From Hydrocarboniclastica marina (lineage in GTDB: Bacteria; Pseudomonadota; Gammaproteobacteria; Pseudomonadales; Oleiphilaceae): 64,000 nt of DNA. Under the pieces are notes generated by a model, which made no database searches, was not told the DNA's origin, and saw nothing but the letters and a program-made list of their open reading frames with translations. A program made the position numbers and the translations under genes. The number at the start of each line of letters is the position of its first letter. Positions within the stretch are counted from its first letter, which is position 1. The stretch lies in NCBI RefSeq assembly GCF_004851605.1, contig NZ_CP031094.1:1-64000 (forward strand). The letters are read 5' to 3'. Of this stretch, positions 42,915-52,471 are shown piece by piece.

Positions 42915-44159
42915 TTACATCTGATTGATATGATCGATGTCAATCAGGACACGCCTCGCCTGAAGGCTTCTGACATTCTCAGCTTCTGCGTTCGTCATAG
43001 TGATCTCAAACCGCCCTTTCTGGTCGTGTTTGCTGTTAATCAAGCACAGATTTCTATCGATGTGTCTCCCGGCGCGTTGAACCCAGCCAGAAGCCTGCAG
43101 CTCTTCCAGTGAGTAGCCATCCTTCCGATAACACTCGGGGCTGTTGAACTGTTTGTGGTTATGGCCGAATACCGGAACATAGCGCTTCGTTTCACCTAAG
43201 CTGATCTCAATAGCCACCAGGTAGCGCTCCAGGTATTTCATCTGTTCGAGCGCGTACATGTTGGTAAGACGTCCATGGCGTAACGCCGACTGGATCTTGA
43301 AATCATTCCAAACTAAATCTCGATCCCGGTACATCTGATAGAGCGGCCCTACTGAGGGACGCTCGAACGCAGTCAGAAGTGTTTTCAAGATTTCATCCGG
43401 CGCGGGGTCATAAGAAAAGCGTACCTTAGCTGTAGTGTGAGAGTCTCCGCCTACAACTTTCTCAATTTCCGCGGTAGCACCGCCTTGCAGTAGGGGCTCA
43501 ACAGTCTCTCTATACAAGGACTGGTTGCGAACCTGCAGATCAGCGCTGGCTCTCTTCTTCATATCAAGAAGGCTGCCCTGGGCGAACATCGAATGAAGAA
43601 CCTGACGGTTTTCGGAAAGCTGGCTTTTGAGTAAGAGGCGCTTCCGATCCAAACCCTCGCCTCCGCGTGCGGCCTGCGCGAGAGTGCTCAGCCTGTCACG
43701 TAACCGCTCGTTCTCTACCAGCAGCGTTTTCACTTGTACGGCCAAATTTCGGTCACGGTTCATTGCATCAATGCGGGCCTGCATAGCACTTTCATCAATC
43801 TCAGCGATTGCACCGAATGTCAGCCGGCCATTGGGAGCGTCGGGCGTAATCTCAAGCGATGATTGCTCAGCCTTCAAACTGACGTAGTTAGCCTGCAGGA
43901 GCTGAATCGTTTCGAACAGCTCACCGTTTTCTAACCGCATGGTCCCCTGGATATACGCGCCGCTCTCGTTAACCGCCTGTTGACGCGCCATGGTCCTGGC
44001 ATGATCGAGGGCGTCTAGCCGTGAGTCACCAGCCCCCAGTTCATAGGTGACGCTTACGGGTTTCGTCGAAACACGGGGCGCGGATGACTGGGCCGAGGCA
44101 ACCATCAGCGTAACCAGCGCCATCATTAGAACGGGCATCATCGCTTGAGTTTTTTTCAT
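42915..44159 (-). CDS. Exported protein of transfer region, unknown family
   Basis: The 414-residue product has a signal peptide (about 1-28, 'VTLMVASAQS'), a repeated-domain-like N-terminal part ('ARTMARQQAVNESGAYIQGTMRLENGELFE', about 54-83, reminiscent of LPP20/FlgT-type domains), a coiled coil (about 130-190), and a C-terminal domain with two Cys ('PECYRKDG', 'RNLCLI'). It sits 29 bases after the LPP20-like lipoprotein on the same strand, and the two probably form a periplasmic pair. A transfer-related role is inferred from position and from the shared activator box. Confidence 0.7.
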   Translation of the reverse strand: MKKTQAMMPVLMMALVTLMVASAQSSAPRVSTKPVSVTYELGAGDSRLDALDHARTMARQQAVNESGAYIQGTMRLENGELFETIQLLQANYVSLKAEQSSLEITPDAPNGRLTFGAIAEIDESAMQARIDAMNRDRNLAVQVKTLLVENERLRDRLSTLAQAARGGEGLDRKRLLLKSQLSENRQVLHSMFAQGSLLDMKKRASADLQVRNQSLYRETVEPLLQGGATAEIEKVVGGDSHTTAKVRFSYDPAPDEILKTLLTAFERPSVGPLYQMYRDRDLVWNDFKIQSALRHGRLTNMYALEQMKYLERYLVAIEISLGETKRYVPVFGHNHKQFNSPECYRKDGYSLEELQASGWVQRAGRHIDRNLCLINSKHDQKGRFEITMTNAEAENVRSLQARRVLIDIDHINQM

Positions 44160-44188
44160 AACTGCTCCGGATTTTTTTACGGCTCGAC

Positions 44189-44869
44189 TTATTGCGCTAC
44201 TACGGCAGTTGTCTCAACCCCTGCAGCCTGAACAGCGGCTTTCGATTCAGCCGTTTCGCTTGCCTCTACCCTCTCCCGGAGTTCAGCGAAGGCCTGCTCC
44301 ATCCTCGTCAGGTCCTCAGCATTCTGCTTACGACGGTCCAGCATGCGATCCATTTGGTCAAACGAAAGCCTGCTCAGTACATAAGCTGTGTACATGCCGT
44401 CTGCTACCACGACCTTTTGTTCGGCAACCTCCTGCCCAGCCATAGGCACGGCTGAGACAAATCGCTCGACAGCTGCCTGGTACTGCACATTTGCTGAGCC
44501 ATTAGAGTCAGCGGCGAAGTCTTTCTCAAGCCCGCTCAGCTCCTGCTCTAGCTGTTGAGCCAGCTCAAAATCTGCAGTCAACCGAGCTTTCTTTAGCGCT
44601 ACCTGGAGATCATTTGACTGGGCGCTTCCTACGCCATAGATACCGCCAACATCAGGCTGGGGTGGCTCCAGGAACCAACCGGGCAGGTTATCCATAGCAG
44701 AGCGCAGGCGCTCATCTTCACGCGCAGCAGCTGACTGAGCCTGTTCATACCTCAGCTCGCTCAACCGAGCCTGCTCTTCAGCCAACTCAATACGGTCTGG
44801 TGTGGATGCACACCCGGAAATAACAGTAACGGCCAGTGCAGCGAATGAGGCTTTCATAAATCCGGTCAT
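44189..44869 (-). CDS. LPP20-like lipoprotein
   Basis: The 226-residue product has a lipobox 'VTVISGCAST' (Cys about 20), a short coiled coil, then 'LPGWFLEPPQPDVGGIYGVGSAQSNDLQVALKKARLTADFELAQQLEQELSG', the core pattern of LPP20-family lipoproteins ('P.W......iyaVG.a...d...A...A...A...L'). A second coiled coil follows and an Ala-rich tail. Probably attached to the outer membrane. It is divergent from traF across 175 bases that carry two activator-box-like dyads. Confidence 0.78.
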   Translation of the reverse strand: MTGFMKASFAALAVTVISGCASTPDRIELAEEQARLSELRYEQAQSAAAREDERLRSAMDNLPGWFLEPPQPDVGGIYGVGSAQSNDLQVALKKARLTADFELAQQLEQELSGLEKDFAADSNGSANVQYQAAVERFVSAVPMAGQEVAEQKVVVADGMYTAYVLSRLSFDQMDRMLDRRKQNAEDLTRMEQAFAELRERVEASETAESKAAVQAAGVETTAVVAQ

Positions 44870-44924
44870 AGCGGTGTCCTTCAGTGGTTTGACTTAACCC
44901 CTATTCTCCACGGTTCTACAAATA

Positions 44925-44963
44925 CGCAACCTTCAACAAGCTAAAAACCTCAACTTAAAAGTT
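44925..44963. promoter_or_regulatory. Candidate activator boxes between LPP20-like gene and traF
   Basis: Read toward the lipoprotein, AAGGTTGCG (44933-44925) with a possible -10 GAATAG further on. Read toward traF, AACTTAAAAGTTGGCTGC (dyad 44952-44963). Both resemble the boxes at 8042 and 11735 and the one at 51724. Confidence 0.45.
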
Positions 44964-45044
44964 GGCTGCAAAAAAGACGCGGAACCCCTGCCATGGCAAC
45001 AGGTACAGGCATTTATGCTTGAGGGATAACTGGGGGAATGCGAT

Positions 45045-46070
45045 ATGTCACGACGATACAAGTCTAGCTCAGCTCGAGCATCTGTCTGCGCCATCCTGCT
45101 CTTGCTTGGTGCGTCCAATATCGCAACGGCTGGATATAGTCCTAGGGACGGGCGATTTTATGAGCGATCTGAAGAAGGCTGGTTCTTCTACGAGCCCGAG
45201 CTCAAGCCGCAAGTAGAAACGGAAACGCCAAGTAAACAGCCCGAAGTCGCACCAGAGCCTGTTGAGACCTTAAAGCTTCCAGAGCAACAGCCTGAAGTAG
45301 CAGCTGCTGTGGCACCGCCGGCCGCGTTAAGCATCAAGTGGTTTCGCGAGAACGTAAATAAGTACCGGGATAGAGCCATTGATAACCCAACACCTGAGAA
45401 TGTCTCTGCCTTTCTGTACGTGCAAAAAATGGCTATAGACAAGAGCCACAAATTCGCAAACACATGGGAAAAGGTGGTGCTCAGCACGCCCGATCTTGAT
45501 GCGAACTCACGCCGCCCTCTTTCCTCTGGAGCCGGTTTTGCGGTCGATGCAGAGGCCAAAACTAACCAAGAGAAAATTCTTGCCAGTCTGACGGATAAGG
45601 TCGGGATATGGTTTTTTTACTCTTCTGAATCCCCTTACGCGCTGCGCCAAGGGAAGATCCTGGCAGCTGTTGAAAAGGGCATGGGGTTCAAAGTGCTCCC
45701 CATCTCAATGGATAACGCACCGCTACCCGGCGACGTCTTCCCTAGCTACGTCTCTGATTCAGGTCAGGCGAGCGTTATCGGAGTGAGGCAGGTGCCATCA
45801 ACTTACATGGTGACCAAGGATGGGGTCATAAAGCCTTTAGGCGAAGGCGTCATCGCTTATCGCGACCTCCAGGACCGGCTAATGGTCGTCGCACAAATTA
45901 ATGGGCTTATATCTGACGAACAGTACGCTTCGGCTCAGCCCCTTCTGAATGGCGATATGGAGTTGGCTGATCGCCTTTCAAGCCTGTTAGAAGCGGAGCC
46001 CACTGACGAATCCGGCTTCATAGAACCGAACGCACTCCTCGAACACATTGACCGGGCCTCCAAACAATGA
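45045..46070 (+). CDS. traF: Conjugal transfer protein TraF (F-type)
   Basis: The 341-residue product has a signal peptide (about 1-29, 'NIATAG'), a 'YSPRDGRFYERSEEGWFFYE' N-terminus typical of TraF, a Pro/Glu-rich linker (about 48-85) and a C-terminal thioredoxin-like domain from about 175 ('VGIWFFYSSESPYALRQG', 'GVRQVPSTYMVTKDG'). The CxxC is absent (Ser-Glu-Ser-Pro in that position), as in F-type TraF, so it is probably structural in pilus assembly in the periplasm. GGGGGA precedes ATG. The stop overlaps the traH start. Confidence 0.88.
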   Translation: MSRRYKSSSARASVCAILLLLGASNIATAGYSPRDGRFYERSEEGWFFYEPELKPQVETETPSKQPEVAPEPVETLKLPEQQPEVAAAVAPPAALSIKWFRENVNKYRDRAIDNPTPENVSAFLYVQKMAIDKSHKFANTWEKVVLSTPDLDANSRRPLSSGAGFAVDAEAKTNQEKILASLTDKVGIWFFYSSESPYALRQGKILAAVEKGMGFKVLPISMDNAPLPGDVFPSYVSDSGQASVIGVRQVPSTYMVTKDGVIKPLGEGVIAYRDLQDRLMVVAQINGLISDEQYASAQPLLNGDMELADRLSSLLEAEPTDESGFIEPNALLEHIDRASKQ

Positions 46071-47500
46071 ATCTGAACCATAGATTGAGAAGCACCACAG
46101 TAGGTCTCGCCCTCACCTTCATTATCGCTCCATCAGTACACGCTGATATGAACGATGAAATGAGCAACATTTTTGGCGAAGTGGGATCTATGGCGAACGT
46201 CTCTGAGCCTCGCGCTTTTGAGACCCAATCAAGAGGTGGGTTTTCCCTCGGGTCTGTTCAGCTTAGAAACAAAATTATTGATCAGGATATTGTTACCTGG
46301 CAGCCGCCGAGTGCGAAAGCTGGATGCGGTGGCCTCGACCTCAACGGTGGTTCGTTCAGCTTCATCAACTCAGACCAGATCGTCGAAACACTTAGGGCAG
46401 TAGCAGCTAATGCGAAAGGATACGCCTTCCAATTAGCACTGGACGCCACTTATCCGGAAGCTGCGAACTGGATTGAGGTGTTTCAGAACAAGATACAGGC
46501 CATGAATGACTACCTGGGAAACAGCTGTCAGCTGGCCCAGGGTATTGTTACCGGCGGGAAGGATGCTATCCAGGCCGCGTGGAACAATGACGATCAGGAG
46601 CTAGCGGCTATGAAGGACGCTGCCAAAGACCGGTTTGACGCTGCAATGAACTTCTCACCCGTCGACTCTGCAAGCAACCCTCTGACGCAGGAGGGCTTTA
46701 AATTCAATCGAGGTAACCTGGTCCTAAAAGCTCTCCAGAGGGGTAATGCGGCGCAGATGTTCCGCTATGGTGATGACGAGCTTCTGCAAACACTCATGTC
46801 GCTTACGGGAACGATCGTCATCAAGACAACCCCCGAAGAACCTGAAACCAATGCCGGCGCGAACACAGACGCTGACAAGACACTCCCAGAATCGACACTG
46901 TTTCCCACCCTATCTCTCGCCGACTTCGTTCACGGCTCAAAAGATGGCGTTAACGTCAAAGTCTACAAATGCGATGAAATGACTCAGTGCGAGAACCCAA
47001 CCTCTGAGTATGTCAACGATTTTAAAGGTTTCGAGACAATGGTTGTGGAAGTGCTTCTGGGCTCAGAAACGCGGCCGGGTGTGATAGCCAAATACATGAG
47101 CAATGTTGGCAGCTTCACCGAGAACGAAAAGGCTGTTGTTCTGAACCTCCCCAACTCCCAGGGCACCTTTATCCGAAATCTGGCAATACGTGATCCAGGG
47201 GCAGCGAGAGATTTTGCTGAGAAAGCCGCGAAAGCCTTTGCGATTCAAATCAGCTATGAGCTTGCCCAGGCAGTCTTTAAAGCGGTTGAGCTGTCTCTGA
47301 ATGCAATAGATAACCCGCAGCTGGAAAGCTTCTCTGACACCCTGGCGAAGCGAAAATACGATTTGCGCGAGCAGTACCGTGTCATGCGCGAAGAACAAGG
47401 GGTCGACGTCCATACACTGATGGCGAGCTATGACTACCTCATCAAAAACACCAAGCCCACCCGGTACCTGGACTTCAACACAGCAGCCGCAAAGAACTGA
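46067..47500 (+). CDS. traH: Conjugal transfer pilus assembly protein TraH
   Basis: The 477-residue product has a signal peptide ('TFIIAPSVHA', about 26), 'DMNDEMSNIFGEVGSMANVSEPRAFETQSRGGFSLGSVQLRNKI', which is the conserved TraH N-terminus, a 'CGGLDLNGGSFSFINSDQIVETLR' segment (about 90), and a helical C-terminus. TraH works with TraF and TraG in F-type pilus extension and mating-pair stabilisation. It overlaps traF by 4 bases. Ten bases separate it from traG. Confidence 0.93.
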   Translation: MNLNHRLRSTTVGLALTFIIAPSVHADMNDEMSNIFGEVGSMANVSEPRAFETQSRGGFSLGSVQLRNKIIDQDIVTWQPPSAKAGCGGLDLNGGSFSFINSDQIVETLRAVAANAKGYAFQLALDATYPEAANWIEVFQNKIQAMNDYLGNSCQLAQGIVTGGKDAIQAAWNNDDQELAAMKDAAKDRFDAAMNFSPVDSASNPLTQEGFKFNRGNLVLKALQRGNAAQMFRYGDDELLQTLMSLTGTIVIKTTPEEPETNAGANTDADKTLPESTLFPTLSLADFVHGSKDGVNVKVYKCDEMTQCENPTSEYVNDFKGFETMVVEVLLGSETRPGVIAKYMSNVGSFTENEKAVVLNLPNSQGTFIRNLAIRDPGAARDFAEKAAKAFAIQISYELAQAVFKAVELSLNAIDNPQLESFSDTLAKRKYDLREQYRVMREEQGVDVHTLMASYDYLIKNTKPTRYLDFNTAAAKN

Positions 47501-47509
47501 GGATATAGC

Positions 47510-50500
47510 TTGAACTTCGTAATTTACTCCATTGGTGATTCAGCTTTCCTTGAGCAGATCCTTAACGCCGTAGCAATGCTATCGGGGTCAGGAAACATAG
47601 GCTCTGCAGCTGCCGTCGGTGCGCTGATTGGCGTACTTGTCGTCTTTGTCCAGTCGGCCGTTGATGGTGGCAAGGGAATCGCCTTCCAGCAGATTTTGGT
47701 AGGTTGGCTTTTTTACATGGCGATGTTCGGGCCAACTGCGAGCGTCACCATCGAGGATGCGGCGAACGGACATGTACGAGTCGTTGATAACGTCCCCATC
47801 GGTGTAGCAGCCCCGGGATTCGTAATATCGCGTCTCGGGCATGGAATCACAGAAGCATTTGAGCAGGCTTATGCCCCCATCACAGGCGGGTTAGCCCACG
47901 GCGGCAATTACGCGGATGCGCTTAAATCAATCGTGAACATTCGGGAGAAAGCTCATTCAGCCCAAGTTTGGGGCGCTTTGGACCAACTTTGGGGCGGTGG
48001 ACAAGCCAACGTACAGAAGAGCTTCGAGGCGTATCTCCGGGAATGTACGTTAACGAAATTCGACCTCGGACTGGCCAGTACTGTTGATCTTAAAACCAAG
48101 AATATTCTGTCCGCGATAGAGTTTCAGAGCAGCATTTATTACACCCAGCTATACCGCTCTACGGCCACTATAGACGTGACCTGTTCAGAAGCGTTTGTGG
48201 AGCTTGAGAGTCTTCTAGTTGGTCAGCTCAATGCTGGCTCGGATGAATTCCAAGACGCGCTCAACAGTATTGTAGGGGTTGAAACAGGGAATCCTGCAGG
48301 TAATAACTGGAACTCAAGTATTAGCACTTCAATTGCTGAACTGGGGATGCTGGGTACGAGCGCACAAAAGATGATGGTGACAGCCCTGGTAGAACCAATT
48401 CTCCTTGAAGCGGCTCAGGGAAAATACGACAACTTCCAGGATACGACACTGGCGATCAGCCTCACTAATGCAATTGAACAGCGAAACATAAGCTGGGCCG
48501 CGTCAAAATCTCTTTTTGAGGAGACCATCCGTCCGTTGATGACCTTCTTCGAAGGCTTCATCTATGGCATCACGCCCTTTATCGCGATACTCGTGTTGAT
48601 GGGAAGCTTCGGCCTCAAGCTGGGCTTCAAATACTTCACAGTCATAATATGGATCCAGCTGTGGTTCCCCCTTCTCTCAATTGTTGACCTGTACATCAGC
48701 ATGAGCGCCGCCAGAGAGGTGGGCCAGGCAATCACGAGCACGGGCGAGCCCGGTTCAATCTACATGCTGAACGCCGCATATGACTCAGCAAAAACATGGA
48801 TTGGCATAGGCAGCTACATGGCCAGTTCAATTCCGATGATCTCGTTCTTTCTCGTATCTGGCTCAGCCTATGCCATGTCAGGCCTTGCGAGCGGGATTCA
48901 ATCGCAGATGTCGAAAGGGGCTGACCAAGCTGCTAGCAACGTTCAGCCTGATGCCATGAGCGTCGGAGCCCTATCCAGTGTGATGGCAGGAGGCTCTGCA
49001 AACTGGCAAACAGGTACCGCGCTATCAGGCGGTGAAGCACCTTCTTTCAACATGTCTTCAATTGCACAATCGCAGGTATCCTCAGCACGAGGAGGAATGA
49101 TCGAGACTCAAAATGCGTTTAGCAAGGAGCTGGAGTCCAGCTTAAAGAACGCTGAGGAAAGCGGTACCGGAACGCAGGTACTGTCTTCTGTAGGGGCACA
49201 GCTTTCGGGCTCAAAAAATCAGACGGTCCAATCAGCTCAACAACAAGCCCAGAATTTCCAGCAACAATATGGGCTATCTGATACTCAAACTGAAGCAATA
49301 ACTGGAGCGCTTGCGTTAACGGCTAGCGGTGGCTTGACCGCATCACAAGGTCTGGACGCTATAGGAGGTATTTCAGGCAACCTTTCAGGGCAGGGCTCAG
49401 CGAAGGATCAGTCCTCTGATGCCTTTACTCAGGACATGAAAGCAGCGCTTGGAAATGCCGAGAATAATAGTCTGGCAGAATCTCAGTCGGCGAGTCTCGC
49501 TCAAACGGTATCTAATGCAGTACAACAGGCAGACACAAGCAGCTACAGCGACTCACAGACCCAGTCAGACATGATAAAGGTCAAAAAGTCAGCCTCAGAA
49601 CTTGAGAAAGCCTCTCAGTCCTATCAAGAAGCCAGTACTTGGGGTAGCTCGCTTTCAACCCAGAATGTCATGGATGGAAAAACCCTTGCCGGGCAAGTCG
49701 ACCGTGACGGTGGTTTTAGTGATCTTTATCAATGGCTCGACCAAAATTCTGACAGCAGCACAGCTAAAGCATTCGAACAACGAGCTGAAACACTGCGTCA
49801 GGTAGGCTATGGCGATGAAAACGATTCCAGGCAGGTGGCCGCACTCGAAACCATGCTCAGAAGCGGCGATACAGAAGCACAACAATTAGCACAAGGCGCC
49901 ATCGCCTCAGCAACCGGTTACAGCCTGCCCGATCCATCAGCAGCTCACAATAATGCTGGACTTGGAAGTGATCTGGACGACGTTCCGTTGGAGGATAAGC
50001 TTGCCCTTAATGCAATGGAGCTAAATGGGGTTCAAGGTCCTCCATCAGCCGATATACCGGGAACACCTGAAGGGCTCTTTGACGGTGCCAGCGCTGACGC
50101 CCGGGGTGATTATTTTGGAAACCTTGGCAGTGAAAAAGGTGCGGCTGCCGCTGAGGCGGCCATAGCAAGGCAGGCCGAAAACCCGCGATCGCATACGAGC
50201 GCGTTTGGCTTGATGGGCATGGGTGACACCGGTGGAGATTTGCTTAGCCAAGCTCAGATGGCTGCTAATGGTGCCTATGAAGGCGGCTCAGTGTTCGTGC
50301 AAGAGTTTGGCGCAGCGCTTGCGGATGGGAACGAGCGCGCTCACCAACTCATGGGCGACCTATCCGGTATGGCCAACGAGGGAATGGGGAGCATACTAGG
50401 AACGATTCAAGATAGCGGGCTGTTTAGCGCTGCCACGTTAAATGAAATCGGCAACCAGACTGCGGGATTCGTCGGAGCAGCTGTAGCTGGATCGCTAGAA

Positions 50501-50974
50501 ACCGGCCAAGCTACACTAGCTGGATTCAGCGAAGCCGCTATGAGTGGTCTGCATGCTGGGGCTAACTATATGTCAGAAAACTATGACGGTATGAGGCAGG
50601 AGTTTTTTGATCAAGGCCAGTCATTTGGACTTACGGATGCGCAAAGCGCAGTCTTTGCTGACGCACGCATGCACATGTTAGCGGAGAATATATTCCCTGG
50701 TGGCGTCGCAGGCTCTGGAGACGCCTTGCAAGAATCAATTAGCGGGCTCAGCGCCGGCTACTCGAACCAAGACTTAGCAGGCAATATGGCTGATGTAATC
50801 GTAGGCCAGGCTGAAAATCCAAGGTTTGCAGGCGGAGGTCTTTCTTCAATTGCGATGCACAACGCAGCAGCTGGGCCCGACCTTCCTGGCTCGTTCTCTA
50901 TGGAAAACATGTCTGATGAGAGCCAGGATCATTTACGGGAATATATCCAGGAAGCGATAGAAGGCATGAGGTGA
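47510..50974 (+). CDS. traG: Conjugal transfer mating-pair stabilisation protein TraG
   Basis: The 1154-residue product has N-terminal membrane helices (about 12-55 and 65-80, then about 345-400 and 430-460) with the TraG_N motif 'YSIGDSAFLEQILNAVAMLSGSG'. A very long Ala/Ser/Gln/Gly-rich helical C-terminal region (about 480-1154) presumably extends into the periplasm. TraG acts in pilus assembly, mating-pair stabilisation and recognition of entry exclusion. The start is TTG with GAGGA 7 bases upstream; no in-frame ATG fits better. The traF-traH-traG order is that of SXT/IncA/C elements. Confidence 0.93.
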   Translation: MNFVIYSIGDSAFLEQILNAVAMLSGSGNIGSAAAVGALIGVLVVFVQSAVDGGKGIAFQQILVGWLFYMAMFGPTASVTIEDAANGHVRVVDNVPIGVAAPGFVISRLGHGITEAFEQAYAPITGGLAHGGNYADALKSIVNIREKAHSAQVWGALDQLWGGGQANVQKSFEAYLRECTLTKFDLGLASTVDLKTKNILSAIEFQSSIYYTQLYRSTATIDVTCSEAFVELESLLVGQLNAGSDEFQDALNSIVGVETGNPAGNNWNSSISTSIAELGMLGTSAQKMMVTALVEPILLEAAQGKYDNFQDTTLAISLTNAIEQRNISWAASKSLFEETIRPLMTFFEGFIYGITPFIAILVLMGSFGLKLGFKYFTVIIWIQLWFPLLSIVDLYISMSAAREVGQAITSTGEPGSIYMLNAAYDSAKTWIGIGSYMASSIPMISFFLVSGSAYAMSGLASGIQSQMSKGADQAASNVQPDAMSVGALSSVMAGGSANWQTGTALSGGEAPSFNMSSIAQSQVSSARGGMIETQNAFSKELESSLKNAEESGTGTQVLSSVGAQLSGSKNQTVQSAQQQAQNFQQQYGLSDTQTEAITGALALTASGGLTASQGLDAIGGISGNLSGQGSAKDQSSDAFTQDMKAALGNAENNSLAESQSASLAQTVSNAVQQADTSSYSDSQTQSDMIKVKKSASELEKASQSYQEASTWGSSLSTQNVMDGKTLAGQVDRDGGFSDLYQWLDQNSDSSTAKAFEQRAETLRQVGYGDENDSRQVAALETMLRSGDTEAQQLAQGAIASATGYSLPDPSAAHNNAGLGSDLDDVPLEDKLALNAMELNGVQGPPSADIPGTPEGLFDGASADARGDYFGNLGSEKGAAAAEAAIARQAENPRSHTSAFGLMGMGDTGGDLLSQAQMAANGAYEGGSVFVQEFGAALADGNERAHQLMGDLSGMANEGMGSILGTIQDSGLFSAATLNEIGNQTAGFVGAAVAGSLETGQATLAGFSEAAMSGLHAGANYMSENYDGMRQEFFDQGQSFGLTDAQSAVFADARMHMLAENIFPGGVAGSGDALQESISGLSAGYSNQDLAGNMADVIVGQAENPRFAGGGLSSIAMHNAAAGPDLPGSFSMENMSDESQDHLREYIQEAIEGMR

Positions 50975-51036
50975 GCCTTTACGGGCTCTACCTCATTTGA
51001 TCAGGTACTCATCTCGTCTTCGTAACTGAAACCGGT

Positions 51037-51071
51037 GCGGCAGGGAGAGACTTACCTTCTGAGCCTGCCGC
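51037..51071 (+). terminator. Terminator-like hairpin after traG
   Basis: GCGGCAGG / CCTGCCGC perfect 8-bp stem followed by CCATTTTAAT. It lies between the convergent traG and the minus-strand membrane genes, so it may serve both strands. Confidence 0.5.
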
Positions 51072-51076
51072 CCATT

Positions 51077-51394
51077 TTAATGGTAGGATTTAAGAATATT
51101 AGGCGAACCATCTATGTTCACCGGTTCAGTTGACCAGACACTGTACAGAAGCTGTTTCTCCAGAGCTTTATGAGCACTGTGAGGATTCATCTTAGCGTCC
51201 TGATCGTTCTTCCCCCGCGACGCAATTAAACCCTTAACCCCAAGAACCAGATACCCGGCAGCAGCTCCAAAGAATGCTGCAAAGCCCGCCAAAGATAAGG
51301 CTATTTTTACAACGTCCGGTGCCACAAATCCGGATGCGTAGGCCGCAGCGAAAAGAAAGAGGCCAACTTTTGATAATCCGTGAATCTTCTTCAT
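51077..51394 (-). CDS. Small membrane protein, second of pair
   Basis: The 105-residue product from MKKIHGLSK has two hydrophobic segments (about 9-25 and 31-55) and a polar tail. The start overlaps the stop of the upstream gene (ATGA at 51391-51394), so translation is coupled. The longer open frame upstream is rejected because it covers the neighbour in another frame. In SXT/IncA/C elements the gene after traG encodes the entry-exclusion protein Eex, an inner-membrane protein. These two genes are on the opposite strand, so that is only a suggestion. Confidence 0.65.
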   Translation of the reverse strand: MKKIHGLSKVGLFLFAAAYASGFVAPDVVKIALSLAGFAAFFGAAAGYLVLGVKGLIASRGKNDQDAKMNPHSAHKALEKQLLYSVWSTEPVNIDGSPNILKSYH

Positions 51395-51675
51395 TTTTGA
51401 TCCTCTGCAATTCGCAAATACTTCCGCTTGGGAGAAACAATCCTTTTCTGAACCTCGGCGAGAATCCCTTTCGAATACTGAAATAATACACTGGTCAGCA
51501 GAAACGCAACTCCTAAGTGAACGCCATTCCAGATAATCACTACCCAGGTTACGGGCTGAGCCAGGTTCGCAGGTATGGCACCGCCAAGCGCTGCGGCCAC
51601 GAAAACAACGACACCGAAAGCTGGAGCCAGAGCGACTGCCCACGAAGCCGGGTAATTCTTGAACTTAGCATCCAT
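51391..51675 (-). CDS. Small membrane protein, first of pair
   Basis: The 94-residue product has two membrane helices (about 10-34 and 39-63) and a basic C-terminus ('VQKRIVSPKRKYLRIAEDQK'). GGGAGG lies 8 bases before ATG 51675. A candidate activator box (AAGGTTGCG on the minus strand, 51732-51724) begins about 50 bases upstream, with TATGCT as a possible -10. Function unknown; a transfer or exclusion role is possible. Confidence 0.7.
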   Translation of the reverse strand: MDAKFKNYPASWAVALAPAFGVVVFVAAALGGAIPANLAQPVTWVVIIWNGVHLGVAFLLTSVLFQYSKGILAEVQKRIVSPKRKYLRIAEDQK

Positions 51676-51723
51676 AGATAAACCTCCCGTACTATTTCTC
51701 TAGCATAACCGTTTCCACAAAAA

Positions 51724-51735
51724 CGCAACCTTCTC
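51724..51735 (-). promoter_or_regulatory. Candidate activator box, membrane pair
   Basis: On the minus strand GAGAAGGTTGCG is followed by TTTTTGTGGAAACGG and TATGCT. It aligns over about 30 bases with the box before the LPP20-like gene. Confidence 0.5.
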
Positions 51736-51797
51736 AACGAAAAAACCGCCACAATGGGTGACGACAGCAGCTCATTCAGAAGTAGAAGAGATCCTCT

Positions 51798-52403
51798 CTA
51801 TGGCAACGCTGCATTTTGGTTGGCTGTTCCTGAGGATATGCTCCGTACGCGCCAGTTACAGAAAGGGCAATCGTCGACAACAGTCTGGCGTGTCGTGAAA
51901 TAAAAGTAGGTCTTACAGTCCGGGCATTCCCGCATAGAGGCTGAGTAATCGATGTCATTACTTCGAAGCGCTGCGGCCAGTGAATAAGCCTGTTGAATCG
52001 TGAACCGTTCGAACCCTTCAGCTGACAGATCGTAATCTATGGAGTTGCGGAAGATAGCGCCGATTTCTTTCAGGTAGATGGAATAGGCCTCGATGACGCT
52101 TTCAAGGTCAAGGTTGCGTTCGGCATTGGGATTGAGCGATCGGTAGATGTTCATGAGGATCGACGCTTGCAGATAGCCAGATCGGCTATTCACCAACCCA
52201 TCAGCCATAGAACCAGGGCCAGGCTGGTCCTTGACCACTATGCCTTCTTCCTTGAGCTCTTTTTTTAGATTCCGGGCTTGGCTTTCACTGAGACCAGTTG
52301 CATCAGTAACGACGCTGGTCCTGAAACCCAAAAGATAGAGATACCGGGCGTAAATCCTAGATACGGCATCCTGGATGCCCCGAGTTTTGCGATTTTGCTT
52401 CAT
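51798..52403 (-). CDS. FlhC-like transcriptional activator subunit (SetC/AcaC type)
   Basis: The 201-residue product has a helical N-terminal region ('IQDAVSRIYARYLYLLGFRTSVVTDATGLSESQARNLKKEL', HTH-like) and a C-terminal Cys4 zinc site ('ECPDCKTYFYFTT' and 'DCPFCNWR', CxxC...CxxC around 165-190), which is the FlhC signature. FlhDC-family pairs are the master activators of SXT/R391 and IncA/C transfer. The partner FlhD-like gene is immediately upstream. Start 52403 is preferred over 52418 because of GGGGGG upstream. A strong terminator lies between the two genes. Confidence 0.8.
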   Translation of the reverse strand: MKQNRKTRGIQDAVSRIYARYLYLLGFRTSVVTDATGLSESQARNLKKELKEEGIVVKDQPGPGSMADGLVNSRSGYLQASILMNIYRSLNPNAERNLDLESVIEAYSIYLKEIGAIFRNSIDYDLSAEGFERFTIQQAYSLAAALRSNDIDYSASMRECPDCKTYFYFTTRQTVVDDCPFCNWRVRSISSGTANQNAALP

Positions 52404-52434
52404 GTTGCCCCCCAACATTCAAACAAAACAAAAA

Positions 52435-52457
52435 GGGCAGCTGGCTACCAGCTGCCC
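52435..52457 (-). terminator. Strong terminator/attenuator between FlhD- and FlhC-like genes
   Basis: GGGCAGCTGG-TAG-CCAGCTGCCC on the minus strand, a perfect 10-bp stem, is followed by TTTTTGTTTTG. Its position between partner genes suggests attenuation or a separate FlhC-like promoter. Confidence 0.85.
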
Positions 52458-52471
52458 CTTTGATTCAAGGC

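Noticed and set aside
51077-51643. 188-codon minus frame
   Set aside because: Its first 83 codons overlap the 94-residue membrane protein gene in another frame; only the part from 51394 is supported.
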